64,000 nucleotides of DNA. Origin: Streptomyces malaysiense. Its GTDB lineage: Bacteria; Actinomycetota; Actinomycetes; Streptomycetales; Streptomycetaceae. Positions 33,277 through 42,357 of the stretch are shown here, piece by piece. The stretch covers positions 62,001-126,000 of the forward strand of contig NZ_LBDA02000071.1 of assembly GCF_000980885.2 (NCBI RefSeq), written 5' to 3'. The notes beneath the pieces were generated by a model, which saw only the letters and a list, made by a program, of their open reading frames with translations, was not told the origin of the DNA and made no database searches. The position numbers were made by a program, and so were the translations under genes. Position 1 is the stretch's first letter. The number at the start of each line of letters is the position of its first letter.

Positions 33277-35865
33277 ATGACGACTCCCGCGACCCCCGGA
33301 CCCGGCCGCCCCACCGAGAACTCCATGCGTCGCGCCCTCAAGCGTGCCCGTGACGGCGTCGCCCTCGACGTCTCCGAGGCCGCGGTGCTGCTCCAGGCCC
33401 GCGGCGAGGACCTGACCGGCCTCGCCGCCTCCGCCGCCCGGGTGCGTGACGCGGGCCTCGAACAGGCGGGCCGTCCCGGCGTCATCACCTACTCGAAGAG
33501 CGTCTTCGTCCCGCTGACCCGGCTGTGCCGGGACAAGTGCCACTACTGCACCTTCGTCACCGTGCCCGGCAAGCTCCGCCGGGCCGGCCACGGCATGTTC
33601 ATGTCCCCGGACGAGGTCCTCGACATCGCCCGCAAGGGCGCCGCGCTCGGCTGCAAGGAAGCCCTGATCACCCTGGGCGACAAGCCCGAGGACCGCTGGC
33701 CCGAGGCCCGCGAATGGCTCGACGCGCACGGTTACGACGACACCATCGCCTACGTCCGCGCCATCTCCGTCCGCATCCTGGAGGAGACCGGCCTGCTGCC
33801 CCACCTCAACCCGGGCGTCATGAGCTGGACCGACTTCCAGCGCCTGAAGCCGGTCGCGCCGAGCATGGGCATGATGCTGGAGACCACGGCCACCCGCCTG
33901 TGGTCCGAGCCCGGCGGCCCGCACCACGGCTCCCCGGACAAGGAACCGGCCGTACGGCTGCGGGTCCTCGAGGACGCGGGCCGCTCCTCGGTGCCGTTCA
34001 CCTCGGGGCTGCTGATCGGCATCGGCGAGACGTACGAGGAGCGCGCCGAGTCCCTCTTCGCGCTGCGCAAGGTCTCCCGCGCCTACCACGGCATCCAGGA
34101 ACTGATCATCCAGAACTTCCGGGCCAAGCCGGACACCGCGATGCGCGGCATGCCGGACGCCGAACTGGACGAGCTGGTCGCCACCGTCGCCGTCGCCCGG
34201 CACATCATGGGGCCGACCGCCTGCCTCCAGGCCCCGCCGAACCTGGTCGAGGGCGAGTACGAGCGGCTGATCGGCGCCGGCATCGACGACTGGGGCGGTG
34301 TGTCGCCCCTGACCATCGACCACGTGAACCCCGAACGCCCCTGGCCCCAGATCGAGGAACTGGCGGGACGCTCCCGCGCGGCCGGCTTCGAACTGCGCGA
34401 ACGCCTCTGCGTCTACCCGGAGTTCGTCCGCCGCGGCGAGCCCTGGCTGGACCCCCGCCTGCGCCCGCACGTCACCGCCCTCGCCGACCCGGAGACCGGC
34501 CTCGCCCGCCCCGACGCGCTCCCGGCCGGCCTGCCCTGGCAGGAGCCCGAGGACACCTTCACGCCCACCGGCCGCACCGATCTGCACCGCACCATCGACA
34601 CCGAGGGCCGTACGGCCGACCGCCGTGACGACTACGACGAGGTGTACGGCGACTGGGACGCCCTGCGCGAGGCGGCCGCCCCCGGGATGGCGCCGCAGCG
34701 CATCGACACCGACGTACGCGAGGCCCTGCGCACGGCCGCCGACGATCCCACCCGGCTGACCGACGCCGAGGCCCTCGCCCTCTTCCACACGGACGGCCCG
34801 GCGCTGGACGCGCTGTGCCGGATCGCCGACGACGTGCGCAGGTCGGTGGTGGGCGACGACGTGACGTACATCGTCACCCGCAACATCAACTTCACCAATG
34901 TCTGCTACACCGGCTGCCGCTTCTGCGCCTTCGCCCAGCGCCGTACCGACGCCGACGCCTACACCCTCTCCCTCTCCCAGGTCGCCGACCGCGCCCAGCA
35001 GGCGTGGGACGTCGGCGCGGTCGAGGTGTGCATGCAGGGCGGCATCCACCCCGACCTGCCGGGCACCGCGTACTTCGACATCGCGAAGGCGGTCAAGGAG
35101 CGCGTCCCCGGCATGCATGTGCACGCCTTCTCCCCGATGGAGGTCGTGAACGGCGCCACCCGCACCGGCATGTCCGTCCGCGAATGGCTGACGGCCGCGA
35201 AGGAGGCGGGCCTCGACACCATCCCCGGCACGGCGGCGGAGATCCTGGACGACGAGGTCCGCTGGGTCCTCACCAAGGGCAAGCTGCCCGCGGCCACCTG
35301 GATCGAGGTCGTGAGGACGGCCCACGAACTGGGCATCCGCTCCTCCTCCACGATGATGTACGGCCATGTCGACCAGCCCCGCCACTGGCTGGGCCACCTG
35401 CGGACCCTGGCCGGCATCCAGCGGGAGACCGGCGGCTTCACCGAGTTCGTCACCCTCCCCTTCATCCACACCAACGCACCGGTCTACCTCGCCGGCATCG
35501 CCCGCCCCGGCCCGACCACCCGCGACAACCGAGCGGTGACGGCCATGGCCCGGCTCCTCCTGCACCCCTGGATCCCCAACATCCAGACGAGCTGGGTCAA
35601 ACTCGGCACCGAGGGCGCGGCGGAGATGCTCCGCTCCGGCGCGAACGACCTGGGCGGCACCTTGATGGAGGAGACGATCTCCCGGATGGCGGGCTCGTCG
35701 TACGGCTCGTACAAGTCCGTCCGCGACCTGGTGGCCGTCGCGGAGGCGGCCGGCCGCCCGGCGAAGCCCCGTACCACCCTGTACGGCGAGGTGCCGCGGG
35801 AGCGGCAGCACGCGGCAGCGGCCTCCGACGGCCACCTGCCCGATCTGCTGCCGGTGCTCGACTGA
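33277..35865 (+). CDS. fbiC: FO synthase, fused CofG-CofH, coenzyme F420 biosynthesis
   Basis: An 862-residue double radical-SAM enzyme. The N-terminal CofG half has its cluster motif in CRDKCHYC (about residue 85) and the C-terminal CofH half in CYTGCRFC (about residue 546), both C-x3-C-x2-C. It makes FO, the deazaflavin chromophore of F420, from tyrosine and a ribityl-diaminouracil intermediate. Both motifs are intact and length fits actinobacterial FbiC. Several genes in the window encode likely F420 enzymes (23651, possibly 25475, 8007, 30736). It stands alone, between divergent and independent genes. Confidence 0.97.
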   Translation: MTTPATPGPGRPTENSMRRALKRARDGVALDVSEAAVLLQARGEDLTGLAASAARVRDAGLEQAGRPGVITYSKSVFVPLTRLCRDKCHYCTFVTVPGKLRRAGHGMFMSPDEVLDIARKGAALGCKEALITLGDKPEDRWPEAREWLDAHGYDDTIAYVRAISVRILEETGLLPHLNPGVMSWTDFQRLKPVAPSMGMMLETTATRLWSEPGGPHHGSPDKEPAVRLRVLEDAGRSSVPFTSGLLIGIGETYEERAESLFALRKVSRAYHGIQELIIQNFRAKPDTAMRGMPDAELDELVATVAVARHIMGPTACLQAPPNLVEGEYERLIGAGIDDWGGVSPLTIDHVNPERPWPQIEELAGRSRAAGFELRERLCVYPEFVRRGEPWLDPRLRPHVTALADPETGLARPDALPAGLPWQEPEDTFTPTGRTDLHRTIDTEGRTADRRDDYDEVYGDWDALREAAAPGMAPQRIDTDVREALRTAADDPTRLTDAEALALFHTDGPALDALCRIADDVRRSVVGDDVTYIVTRNINFTNVCYTGCRFCAFAQRRTDADAYTLSLSQVADRAQQAWDVGAVEVCMQGGIHPDLPGTAYFDIAKAVKERVPGMHVHAFSPMEVVNGATRTGMSVREWLTAAKEAGLDTIPGTAAEILDDEVRWVLTKGKLPAATWIEVVRTAHELGIRSSSTMMYGHVDQPRHWLGHLRTLAGIQRETGGFTEFVTLPFIHTNAPVYLAGIARPGPTTRDNRAVTAMARLLLHPWIPNIQTSWVKLGTEGAAEMLRSGANDLGGTLMEETISRMAGSSYGSYKSVRDLVAVAEAAGRPAKPRTTLYGEVPRERQHAAAASDGHLPDLLPVLD

Positions 35866-35954
35866 GCACCGGGTACGGGGTGCGGGGACGACTGAGTACG
35901 ATGATCCGACCCCCGGACCCTGTGGGGGACCCATAGCGGAGGAGATGCGTACCC

Positions 35955-36521
35955 GTGGCTGCCCGACTGCCCTCCTGGGCCTGGGTCTCCGGTCTGACGG
36001 TGGGGGCGACCGTGGCCGTCGTCGCCCTCGCCGTGCAGGCGGACCACGGGCCGCATCCCACGGCCGCGAGCGTGAAGCCGAGCACATCGGCGTCGGCGAG
36101 CACCCATGGGTCGGCGAAGCCGAAGCCGCCGGCGGGTCCGCCCGCGCTGCCGGCGGACTCGGGGGACGGCCGGAGGATCGTGTACTCGCTCGGGGCGAAG
36201 CGGCTGTGGCTGGTCGACGCGACCGGCAAGGAGACCAGGACGTTCGAGGTGTGGCCGGGGACGGTGCCCCCCGCGCCCGGCCGCTACTCGATCACGCTGC
36301 GCACCCAGTCCCTCAAGGGCTCGGACGGCGTGGAGATCGAACACGTCATGTACTTCACGAAGACGCAGGGCGTGAACATAGCCTTCTCCAACGCCCTGGA
36401 CGGCGCCTCGCCGCCCCCGGCGGAGGGCAAGAAGCTGGGCGGCATCCGCATGCGCAAGCAGGACGGCGCCGCCCTGTGGGCCTTCGGCGATCAGGGCACG
36501 AACGTGGTCGTGGTCAAGTAG
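35955..36521 (+). CDS. Membrane-anchored protein with degenerate L,D-transpeptidase (YkuD)-like domain
   Basis: A 188-residue protein (GTG start). One N-terminal membrane segment (VSGLTVGATVAVVALAVQA) and a Pro/Ser/Ala linker lead to an extracytoplasmic domain. That domain has YkuD-like features: RIVYSLGAKRLWLVDATGKE, PGRYSI and a C-terminal LGGIRMRKQDGAALW. In active enzymes the last motif contains S-x-G-C-I/V-R; here Gly replaces the catalytic Cys and the preceding His is absent. A cell-wall-binding, non-catalytic role is inferred. The 3' end overlaps the convergent gene by 8 bp. Confidence 0.7.
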   Translation: MAARLPSWAWVSGLTVGATVAVVALAVQADHGPHPTAASVKPSTSASASTHGSAKPKPPAGPPALPADSGDGRRIVYSLGAKRLWLVDATGKETRTFEVWPGTVPPAPGRYSITLRTQSLKGSDGVEIEHVMYFTKTQGVNIAFSNALDGASPPPAEGKKLGGIRMRKQDGAALWAFGDQGTNVVVVK

Positions 36522-37041
36522 TGGGGGATTCCCCGCCGTTGCCCGGCAGGTGATTCACGATCAACGCCACCCCGCTGAGCAGGAAGACACGGGTGGCGGA
36601 ATCCTCGCCGTTCCACGCCTTCGCCTGCCACATCGCGAACCACTCACCGCCGATCGCGATGAACCCGGCGCCGAACAGCAGCAGGAGCATCAACAGCCCA
36701 TAGGTGGAAACGCGCCGCGCGAACGCGTCGTCGCGGCGCGCCGCCCACAGGTACGTGCCCCAGATCAGGACCAGCGCGGCCACCGTCTCCCACGCGATGA
36801 TCAGGACGTAGGCGGTGTCCTGGAGCGCGGTGCTGGTGATCGCCCGCCACATCAGGTCGTGGTCCTTGAAGGTGCTGTCCATCGCCAGCACATGCCGCAC
36901 GAACTGCTGGTTCGTCCCGAAGTCCGTGATGTTGCCGAACGCGACGAGGGCGATGTACAGCGCGAGTATCCCGGTGAGTACACCGGCGGCCAGTGCGTGA
37001 CTGGAGAGTCTGGATCGCCGCGTGGGGTCGGTGGTGGTCAT
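36514..37041 (-). CDS. DUF2165-like integral membrane protein
   Basis: A 175-residue protein with about four hydrophobic helices: residues 17-36, around 77-97, 112-130 and 150-165. The pattern VAFGNITDFGTNQQFVRHVLAMDS after the first helix and EWFAMWQAKAWNG before the last are typical of the DUF2165 family of predicted small membrane proteins. No function is known. It is convergent with the YkuD-like gene. Confidence 0.75.
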   Translation of the reverse strand: MTTTDPTRRSRLSSHALAAGVLTGILALYIALVAFGNITDFGTNQQFVRHVLAMDSTFKDHDLMWRAITSTALQDTAYVLIIAWETVAALVLIWGTYLWAARRDDAFARRVSTYGLLMLLLLFGAGFIAIGGEWFAMWQAKAWNGEDSATRVFLLSGVALIVNHLPGNGGESPTT

Positions 37042-37319
37042 GGCTGGATTCTCCCCCGGCGGAAGGCGGGTTGGCGCGTGGCCATTGCGCCATCATGGAG
37101 AGGGGGCTCGGGGGAGGGGGGAAGGGCGCCGCAGTGGAGGGAGCTTCGTCCGCAGCGGCGAACCGGCCGCGTTCCGCGAGAACCTTGGACCTACCGCCCG
37201 AGGATGAACGCCATCGCATCCACGGCAACGGACTCCGCACCGCCCCCGGAGCCGACCGCCTCCGCCCGGCACCCCGCCCGGCGGCAGTGGAGTTCGGCCC
37301 GGGACGCGGTCCAGGCGCG

Positions 37320-37508
37320 TTACGCGGAGTGAACTGCGAACGCCACGAACTCCGTCCACGTGGCCTCGCCGACGGTGAGCCGGGCGCGGTCCTTGTCCTT
37401 GGAGTCGCGGACGTGGACGGCGGCTGGGGCGACGGCCACCTCGACGCAGTCGGGGCCCTCGTTGCTGCTGTAGCTGCTCTTGAACCACGTCAGAGTGTGG
37501 GTGCTCAC
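37320..37508 (-). CDS. DUF397 protein, partner of the upstream XRE regulator
   Basis: A 62-residue protein with the DUF397 pattern (WFKSSYSSNEGPDCVEVAV, VRDSKDKD and TWTEFVAFA). These small proteins are encoded immediately after XRE/DUF5753 regulators and act as their partners or antagonists (WhiJ/BldB-type systems). The GTG start at 37508 overlaps the reconstructed XRE stop as GTGA, as in intact pairs, although the XRE gene is now frameshifted. Confidence 0.85.
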   Translation of the reverse strand: MSTHTLTWFKSSYSSNEGPDCVEVAVAPAAVHVRDSKDKDRARLTVGEATWTEFVAFAVHSA

Positions 37509-38318
37509 GTCTCTTCTCCCAGTACCTTCTCGATGAACGCCAACGACTCCCGGGGCGGGAGAGCTTGCGCTCGGATGATCCCATAGCGGATCTCAAGAAG
37601 CCGGACTTCCTTGGGGATCGCTGATCAGCCGACTGTAGGTCTGTCCTTCCTCGTGGGCCACCGTTGTGCCGTCCTGGAGCATCAGCAGGCGGAAGGACCC
37701 GCCGATACCCGCATGGTCCTCTCGGGCGGTCGGCATCACCTGGATCTCGACGTGCCTCAACTCGGACATCTCCAGAAGGTGTTCCAGTTGCCTCCGCAGC
37801 ACCGCCCGGCCGCCGATGGGACGCCGCAGGGTCACCTCTTCCTGTACGAAGGTGATCGACGGCCTCGGCACCCGCTCGAAGACCACCTGTCGTGCCAGGC
37901 GAGCACCGACGAGGTTGTCGATCTCCTCCTCTGTGTACGACGGGCGCCGGATGTTGTACAGAGCCCTCGCATACTCTGGGGTCTGCAACAGGCCATGAAC
38001 GTAGCGGTCGGCGTAGGCGCTCAGCTCGACCGACCCGTCCTCCAGCTTCTTCAAGTCCCGGACACTCTTCGGGTACCGGGCCTTCTCCACGTCCTCCCTC
38101 ATCGCGGACAACTTCCCGCCCGCACCGACCGCTTCGTCGGCCGCGTCCAGGAACTCGGGCTTGGGAGCTCGCCGTCCGCGTTCCACGGACGAGACCATCT
38201 CCTCGCTGTACCCGATGCGCGCGCCCAACTCCCCTTGCCGCAGCCCGGCCGCCTCGCGCCACAGCTTGATCTGCCGCCCGACCGCCTTGAGCACGGCCGC
38301 GGCCTCTTCGTCCTCCAC
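37505..38318 (-). pseudogene. XRE/DUF5753 regulator with a one-base frameshift near the 3' end
   Basis: The N-terminal helix-turn-helix (LRQGELGARIGYSEEMVSSV) and DUF5753 domain are intact. After SRLISDP the frame shifts and stops at 37593. The next frame continues as PKEVRLLEIRYGIIRAQALP and then PRESLAFIEKVLGEET, a normal family C-terminus ending at 37505. The cause is a G run of four (37613-37616) where three would restore frame. It may be a real mutation or a sequencing error; the protein as encoded loses about 30 residues. GTG 38318 is the likely start (GGAGG 6 bp upstream). Confidence 0.85.
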
Positions 38319-38786
38319 GCTCACCCTCCGCGCGTTCCATGTCACGCCCAGGCTAGGGAGAGTCCGCACGTCGGATGGCTGGATCGGAAGAAATCACCTT
38401 CGGGGGTCCACCCGTGTGAGGAGCCGACCGCCTGCACCTTCATCGCCTGTCGTCCCCCGGTCGCTTGACCGGGGCCTCGGGCTCCGCGACCCGGTGGACC
38501 GGGAGGCGGCGGTCGGGGCCGCCTGGGGGTACGGCTCGTACCGGGACGCGGTGGTCCATGACCCGGTGGTGCGCGACCCCAAAACCCAAAGAACCGGGGA
38601 AAGAACCGAACCCACCCCCACCGCCCCCGTCACTCACTCGGCGGAGTGAATATGCCAGACGAAACTGGCGTGGCGGGGCATTTGTGGTGCAGCGTCAGCG
38701 ATGACAACCCGCCGACATGCGTCGGCCCTCGCCGGGACTGGCATCCCGATGCGAGGGCCTGATCACCAAGGAATCGACCCTTCCCC
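38319..38786. other. Intergenic region between XRE and HTH genes, no supported gene
   Basis: About 470 bp with no open frame that combines a ribosome site and family similarity. A short rightward frame (38491-38649 area) has moderate G/C third-position bias but no recognisable motif. The right end holds the hairpin at 38724-38759. Confidence 0.5.
38724..38759. terminator. Stem-loop upstream of the HTH gene
   Basis: GGCCCTCGC (38724-38732) pairs with GCGAGGGCC (38751-38759), and inner CGGGA/TCCCG extend the stem. It ends 27 bp before the GTG at 38787, so it may be an intergenic terminator or a leader structure of that gene. Confidence 0.45.
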
Positions 38787-39641
38787 GTGACTGACAAGCA
38801 GCGTAACGCGCCCTCGCGTCCCAAGTCCCGCCATTCGTCGGGCGTCACCCATGTGAATGAGCCGCACTACGACAACTTCACCGTGGTCGGCAATCACCTG
38901 GCCCAGCATCCGGAACTGTCGCTGACGGCGATCGGCTTGGCCACGCACATCCAGTCGTTGCCCGAGGGCACCCCGATCGGCATCAAGGCGCTGGCGGCGA
39001 AGTTCCGCGAGGGCGAGATCCGAATCGCGGCGGCGCTGCGGGAGCTGGAAGAACACGGATACCTCGCGCGCCCCAGGGAGCGTCTTCAATCGGGACAAGT
39101 GAGGACCCGGGCGATCTCGTACAACAAGCCCCGCAGCGCGGTGCGAGCGGCAGCGGCGCCACTTGCCGAGCCTGAGCACGGGCTGGCTGCCACGCCCGAG
39201 CCCGATCCCGTGCCCCCGCCCGCGCCCGTGGCGGTGCCCGCGTCCGCTCCTGAGCCGCCTCCGGCACCGGACCGGCCTACACCGGCGGCCGATCTCCTCG
39301 CGGGCCTGCGCGCCCACGACCCACGGCTTCTGCTGGCGGAACGAGACGTGCACCGGCTGACTCCGGCCGTCACCGAGTGGCTGGAGCGAGGCGTGCCGCC
39401 GACGGTGATCACCCACTCACTGACGTCGGGCCTACCCCAGGACCCGATCAAACACCCGGCAGCCCTCCTCTCCCACCGCCTTGCCACCCAACTCCCCCCA
39501 CACATCCCAGTCCCGCCCGCTCACGCCGCCACGGCCCATCGCCCGGCTCCCCTCCAAACCTGCGACGGCTGCGATCGGGCATTCCGCGCACCCGAACCCG
39601 GCCGCTGCCGCGACTGCCGTACGTCCGCGGCGGTGGCATGA
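38787..39641 (+). CDS. Winged-helix DNA-binding protein with C-terminal zinc-finger-like motif
   Basis: A 284-residue protein. Residues about 20-110 form a winged-helix region (LSLTAIGLATHIQSLPEG, KALAAKFREGEIRIAAALRE, LEEHGYLARP) like that of plasmid replication initiators and MarR-type proteins. A Pro/Ala-rich linker (about 125-170) follows, and the C-terminus has CDGCDRAFRAPEPGRCRDC, a four-Cys zinc ribbon. Such proteins are common in Streptomyces variable regions; the function is unknown. GTG start. Confidence 0.7.
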   Translation: MTDKQRNAPSRPKSRHSSGVTHVNEPHYDNFTVVGNHLAQHPELSLTAIGLATHIQSLPEGTPIGIKALAAKFREGEIRIAAALRELEEHGYLARPRERLQSGQVRTRAISYNKPRSAVRAAAAPLAEPEHGLAATPEPDPVPPPAPVAVPASAPEPPPAPDRPTPAADLLAGLRAHDPRLLLAERDVHRLTPAVTEWLERGVPPTVITHSLTSGLPQDPIKHPAALLSHRLATQLPPHIPVPPAHAATAHRPAPLQTCDGCDRAFRAPEPGRCRDCRTSAAVA

Positions 39642-39739
39642 GGACGGGGGCGGGACCGGCGACGAGCGTCGCGCCACCGTCGTACCGTCGGCTCCACCGG
39701 TACCGTACGAGGACCGACCCACCCGCACCGGAGGTCACC

Positions 39740-40087
39740 GTGAGCGCCCAGACCGACGGCCCGTACGGACCGCTGATCCCCATGCCTGAACTGACCCCGG
39801 ACGCGCTGCGGGCGGCGGTGGCACGTATCGCCCCGAGCCGGATCCCCGCGCTCACCCAGCACCTCTTCGAGGCCACGACCAACGCTCAACAGACGCAGAG
39901 CCTGGCTCCGCTGCGTGCCTTCGTGCATTCCTGGGCCGTGTTCGTCGCCATTGAGCGGCATCCTCACCGTGCTGCCCATCTACGGGAGTTGGAAGCCGTC
40001 GTGGACGCGGGCGAGCAGGACCCGGCCTGCGCCATCACCGAGATCCGGGCGATCCGCGAGGCGGCTGAGGCGGAGGCCGGACTGTGA
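39740..40087 (+). CDS. DUF6247-like protein, possible antitoxin
   Basis: A 115-residue helical protein (LTPDALRAAVARIAPSRIPA, LRAFVHSWAVFVAIERHP) resembling DUF6247. Such genes are found next to small RelE-like genes, and here the next frame begins with a GTG overlapping this stop (GTGA). That arrangement is typical of toxin-antitoxin pairs, so an antitoxin role is inferred. The GTG at 39740 is chosen after GGAGG. Confidence 0.6.
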   Translation: MSAQTDGPYGPLIPMPELTPDALRAAVARIAPSRIPALTQHLFEATTNAQQTQSLAPLRAFVHSWAVFVAIERHPHRAAHLRELEAVVDAGEQDPACAITEIRAIREAAEAEAGL

Positions 40088-40343
40088 CGGACTGGGCTTG
40101 GGACTACAACCCGAGCGCGGAGTACATCACCGGCGGACTACCCCCGGGGTAGTGGCGGAGGTGGAGCGCCTCGCGGTCGAGCTGGCGGCTCTCGGCCACG
40201 ATGCCGTCAAGGTAGGGCGGCCGATTGACCGCGAGGGAGGGCTGCGTGAGTTCGACATCCTCGGCGGACGAGGCTTCATCAGTTTTCTCGCCGTGCCCCG
40301 TCACGAGTGCGTCTACATCTGCAACATCACCTGGTACGGCTGA
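40084..40343 (+). pseudogene. RelE/ParE-like small protein, frameshifted
   Basis: From GTG 40084 the frame gives VTDWAWDYNPSAEYITGGLP and stops at 40152. One base out of frame, the sequence continues as VVAEVERLAVELAALGHDAV and ends with HECVYICNITWYG at 40343. A missing base in the C5-G4 run at 40141-40149 explains the break. The restored protein of about 86 residues has the size and layout of RelE/ParE toxins (Trp/Tyr-rich start, V-x-E-V-E-R helix, R-H-x-x-V-Y-I end). Family assignment is an inference. Confidence 0.6.
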
Positions 40344-40364
40344 TCCGGTCCCACTCCGCCGGGC

Positions 40365-41390
40365 TCAACCATCCACCCCCACCCCCGCCACCACCGGCCT
40401 CACCCTCCCCACCAGCAGTTCCAGGAACACATCCGGACGCCGGAAGGCGGCGAAGTGGGAGGCGTCGGGGATGAGGGCGAAGTCCTTGAGCGGAGCCGTC
40501 AGTTGGTCGTGGAAGCGGCGGGCCGGTTCCGGTGGGGTCAGGACGTCCTCGGCGCCCTGGAAGAGGAAGACGGGGAGGTGGAAGGTGGTGCCCTCCGCGT
40601 ATTCGTCCAAGGACATGGCCTGCGGGCCCAGTTGTTCGGAGAAGGTCATGCCCTTCAGGTAGGCGCGCAGGTCGCGCAGGGTGTGGAGGGGAGAGAACCA
40701 GAGGGAGCGGATGACGACCGTCTTCATGGTGTCGTAGGTCAGGGGGTCGGTCGTGGTCACCGTCTTGGCGTAGCAGGACCACTCCTCGGGGGACCAGGCC
40801 GCGTGGTCCGGGCCCATCGCGGTCAGGCGGGACAGCTGCCGCCGCTTTCCGGCACCGCGCAGACGGTCGAGCAGGTCGTCGTAGGCGGAGGTGTCCGTGC
40901 CGCCCGCGATGATGTTCTGGTCCGTGCCGACGTACGCCGAGTAGCGCTCGGGGTGGTCGCGGGCCAGGCGCAGGCCGGTGACGGTGCCGAAGCTGTTGGC
41001 GAGCAGGACGACCTTCGGCACGCCGAGGCGGGCGCGGACATGGTCGGTGAGCTCCAGCGCGTCGGCGTAGAGGCGGTCGAGGGTCAGCTCGCCCTGGCCG
41101 GCCGGGCCGTGCGCCGCGAAGGTCCGGCCCGCGCCACGCATGTCCCAGCGGACGATCGTGAAGTGCCGCTCCCAGGCGCGGGTGCGCGGCGTGAAGATCG
41201 AGTTCGAGGCGCCGGGGCCGCCGTGGAGCTCCAGGAGCACGGGGTTCGACCGGTCCTCGCCCCGGACGGAGATCCACTGGTCGAGGCCGCCGATACGTAC
41301 GTACGACGATTCGTCGATGCCGTTCGGGGCGGTGATCCGGAGGGACTTGGCGAGGGCGCGGCGTTTCAGGGCGCGGTAGGTCAGCAACAT
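40365..41390 (-). CDS. Alpha/beta hydrolase, proline-iminopeptidase-like
   Basis: A 341-residue alpha/beta hydrolase. ELHGGPGASN supplies the oxyanion hole, the nucleophile elbow is LANSFGTVTG (G-x-S-x-G with Asn-Ser-Phe-Gly) and the catalytic His lies in DASHFAAFRRPD; a charge-relay Asp is in FLFQGAEDVLTPP. The HGGPG motif and length fit the peptidase S33 family, but substrates range widely. It diverges from a TetR gene across an inverted repeat, so it is probably repressed by that regulator. Confidence 0.83.
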   Translation of the reverse strand: MLLTYRALKRRALAKSLRITAPNGIDESSYVRIGGLDQWISVRGEDRSNPVLLELHGGPGASNSIFTPRTRAWERHFTIVRWDMRGAGRTFAAHGPAGQGELTLDRLYADALELTDHVRARLGVPKVVLLANSFGTVTGLRLARDHPERYSAYVGTDQNIIAGGTDTSAYDDLLDRLRGAGKRRQLSRLTAMGPDHAAWSPEEWSCYAKTVTTTDPLTYDTMKTVVIRSLWFSPLHTLRDLRAYLKGMTFSEQLGPQAMSLDEYAEGTTFHLPVFLFQGAEDVLTPPEPARRFHDQLTAPLKDFALIPDASHFAAFRRPDVFLELLVGRVRPVVAGVGVDG

Positions 41391-41403
41391 GGTGTTCCCC
41401 CTA

Positions 41404-41452
41404 AACTGTTTATGCCGCCAGCAATAGGCGGCGGTTTACGGTATATACAGTT
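41404..41452. promoter_or_regulatory. Inverted-repeat operator between hydrolase and TetR genes
   Basis: AACTGTTTATGCCG (41404-41417) and CGGTATATACAGTT (41439-41452) form a 14-bp inverted repeat with two mismatches. A nested GCCGCC/GGCGGC pair (41414-41419, 41427-41432) lies between them. The AT-rich arms form a likely promoter, as expected for a divergent TetR system. Confidence 0.6.
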
Positions 41453-41503
41453 GGTGGGGCGCCAGTCAAGGGGCGGGCGCCCTAGGGGAGTCGGGAGCGG
41501 ATC

Positions 41504-42262
41504 GTGGTCGAACGGGACAGCGTACGGAGCAAGGGGCAGCAGGACGAGACGCGCGATCCCCGTACCCTCCTCGCCCTGCTCTGGGGCGAGCAGGAGCAGC
41601 CCACCCGGGGGCCCAAGCCGAAGCTGACCCCCCGGCGCATCGCCGCGGCCGCCGCCGAACTGGCCGACCGGGAAGGGCTCGACGCCGTTTCCATGAGCAA
41701 GGTCGCCGGCGGATTCGGGGTGTCGGCGATGGCCCTGTACCGGTACGTCCCCGGCAAGACCGAGCTGGTCGAGCTGATGGTGGAGGAGGTGATGGGAGAG
41801 GGGCCCGAGATGCCGGAGAGCGGCGAGGACGGGCACTGGCGGGCGGCCGTACGCGCGTGGACCCGGCAGTGCGCGGACGTGTACGCCGCCCACCCCTGGC
41901 TGCTCACCGCCACCGCCCTGCGCCGCCGCGTCCTCGGCCCCCGGCAGCTGCGCTGGCTGGACGCGGCGCTCGCCGCCCTCGAACCCACCGGCCTCGACGG
42001 CGCCCAGCGGCACCGCGTCTTCCTGCTGCTGATCGGGCTCGTGCGCAACGTCGCCCAGCAGCAGGCCGACCACGAGGAGGAGCAGTCGGCCGAGTGGGAC
42101 CGGCTCGCCGCCGACCTCCTCGCACGGCACGCCGAACGCTTCCCCGCACTCACCAAGGCCATGGCGGACGGTGCGTTCCGGGCGGACGGTGTCGATCCGC
42201 TCGAATTCGGGCTGGATCGCATTCTGGATGGTGTCGAAGCGGTCATAGGCGGACGTGAATGA
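41504..42262 (+). CDS. TetR/AcrR family transcriptional regulator
   Basis: A 252-residue TetR protein with an N-terminal extension (about 45 residues). The helix-turn-helix reads MSKVAGGFGVSAMALYRYVP (residues about 65-84). The C-terminal domain (WLLTATALRRRVLGPRQLRW) is of the TetR_C group common in Streptomyces drug-responsive repressors. The GTG start at 41504 follows GGGAGCGGATC. It likely represses the divergent hydrolase gene and itself through the inverted repeat at 41404-41452. Confidence 0.85.
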   Translation: MVERDSVRSKGQQDETRDPRTLLALLWGEQEQPTRGPKPKLTPRRIAAAAAELADREGLDAVSMSKVAGGFGVSAMALYRYVPGKTELVELMVEEVMGEGPEMPESGEDGHWRAAVRAWTRQCADVYAAHPWLLTATALRRRVLGPRQLRWLDAALAALEPTGLDGAQRHRVFLLLIGLVRNVAQQQADHEEEQSAEWDRLAADLLARHAERFPALTKAMADGAFRADGVDPLEFGLDRILDGVEAVIGGRE

Positions 42263-42357
42263 CCCGTGAGGGTCGCCCCGGCGCACCGGGGGCCGTCTTC
42301 GCGGTCGATTAGAGTGCGGACCGTCGAGCGGGCGGACGGTGCCTGAGGAGGGTCTGG

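Noticed and set aside
37204..37332. Short rightward frame of 42 codons upstream of the DUF397 gene end
   Set aside because: No ribosome site or similarity; antisense overlap with the DUF397 end.
36514..40343. Mobile element or integrated plasmid in the variable region
   Set aside because: No integrase, transposase, tRNA-derived attachment site or flanking direct repeats were seen; only XRE/DUF397 and HTH genes typical of variable regions are present.
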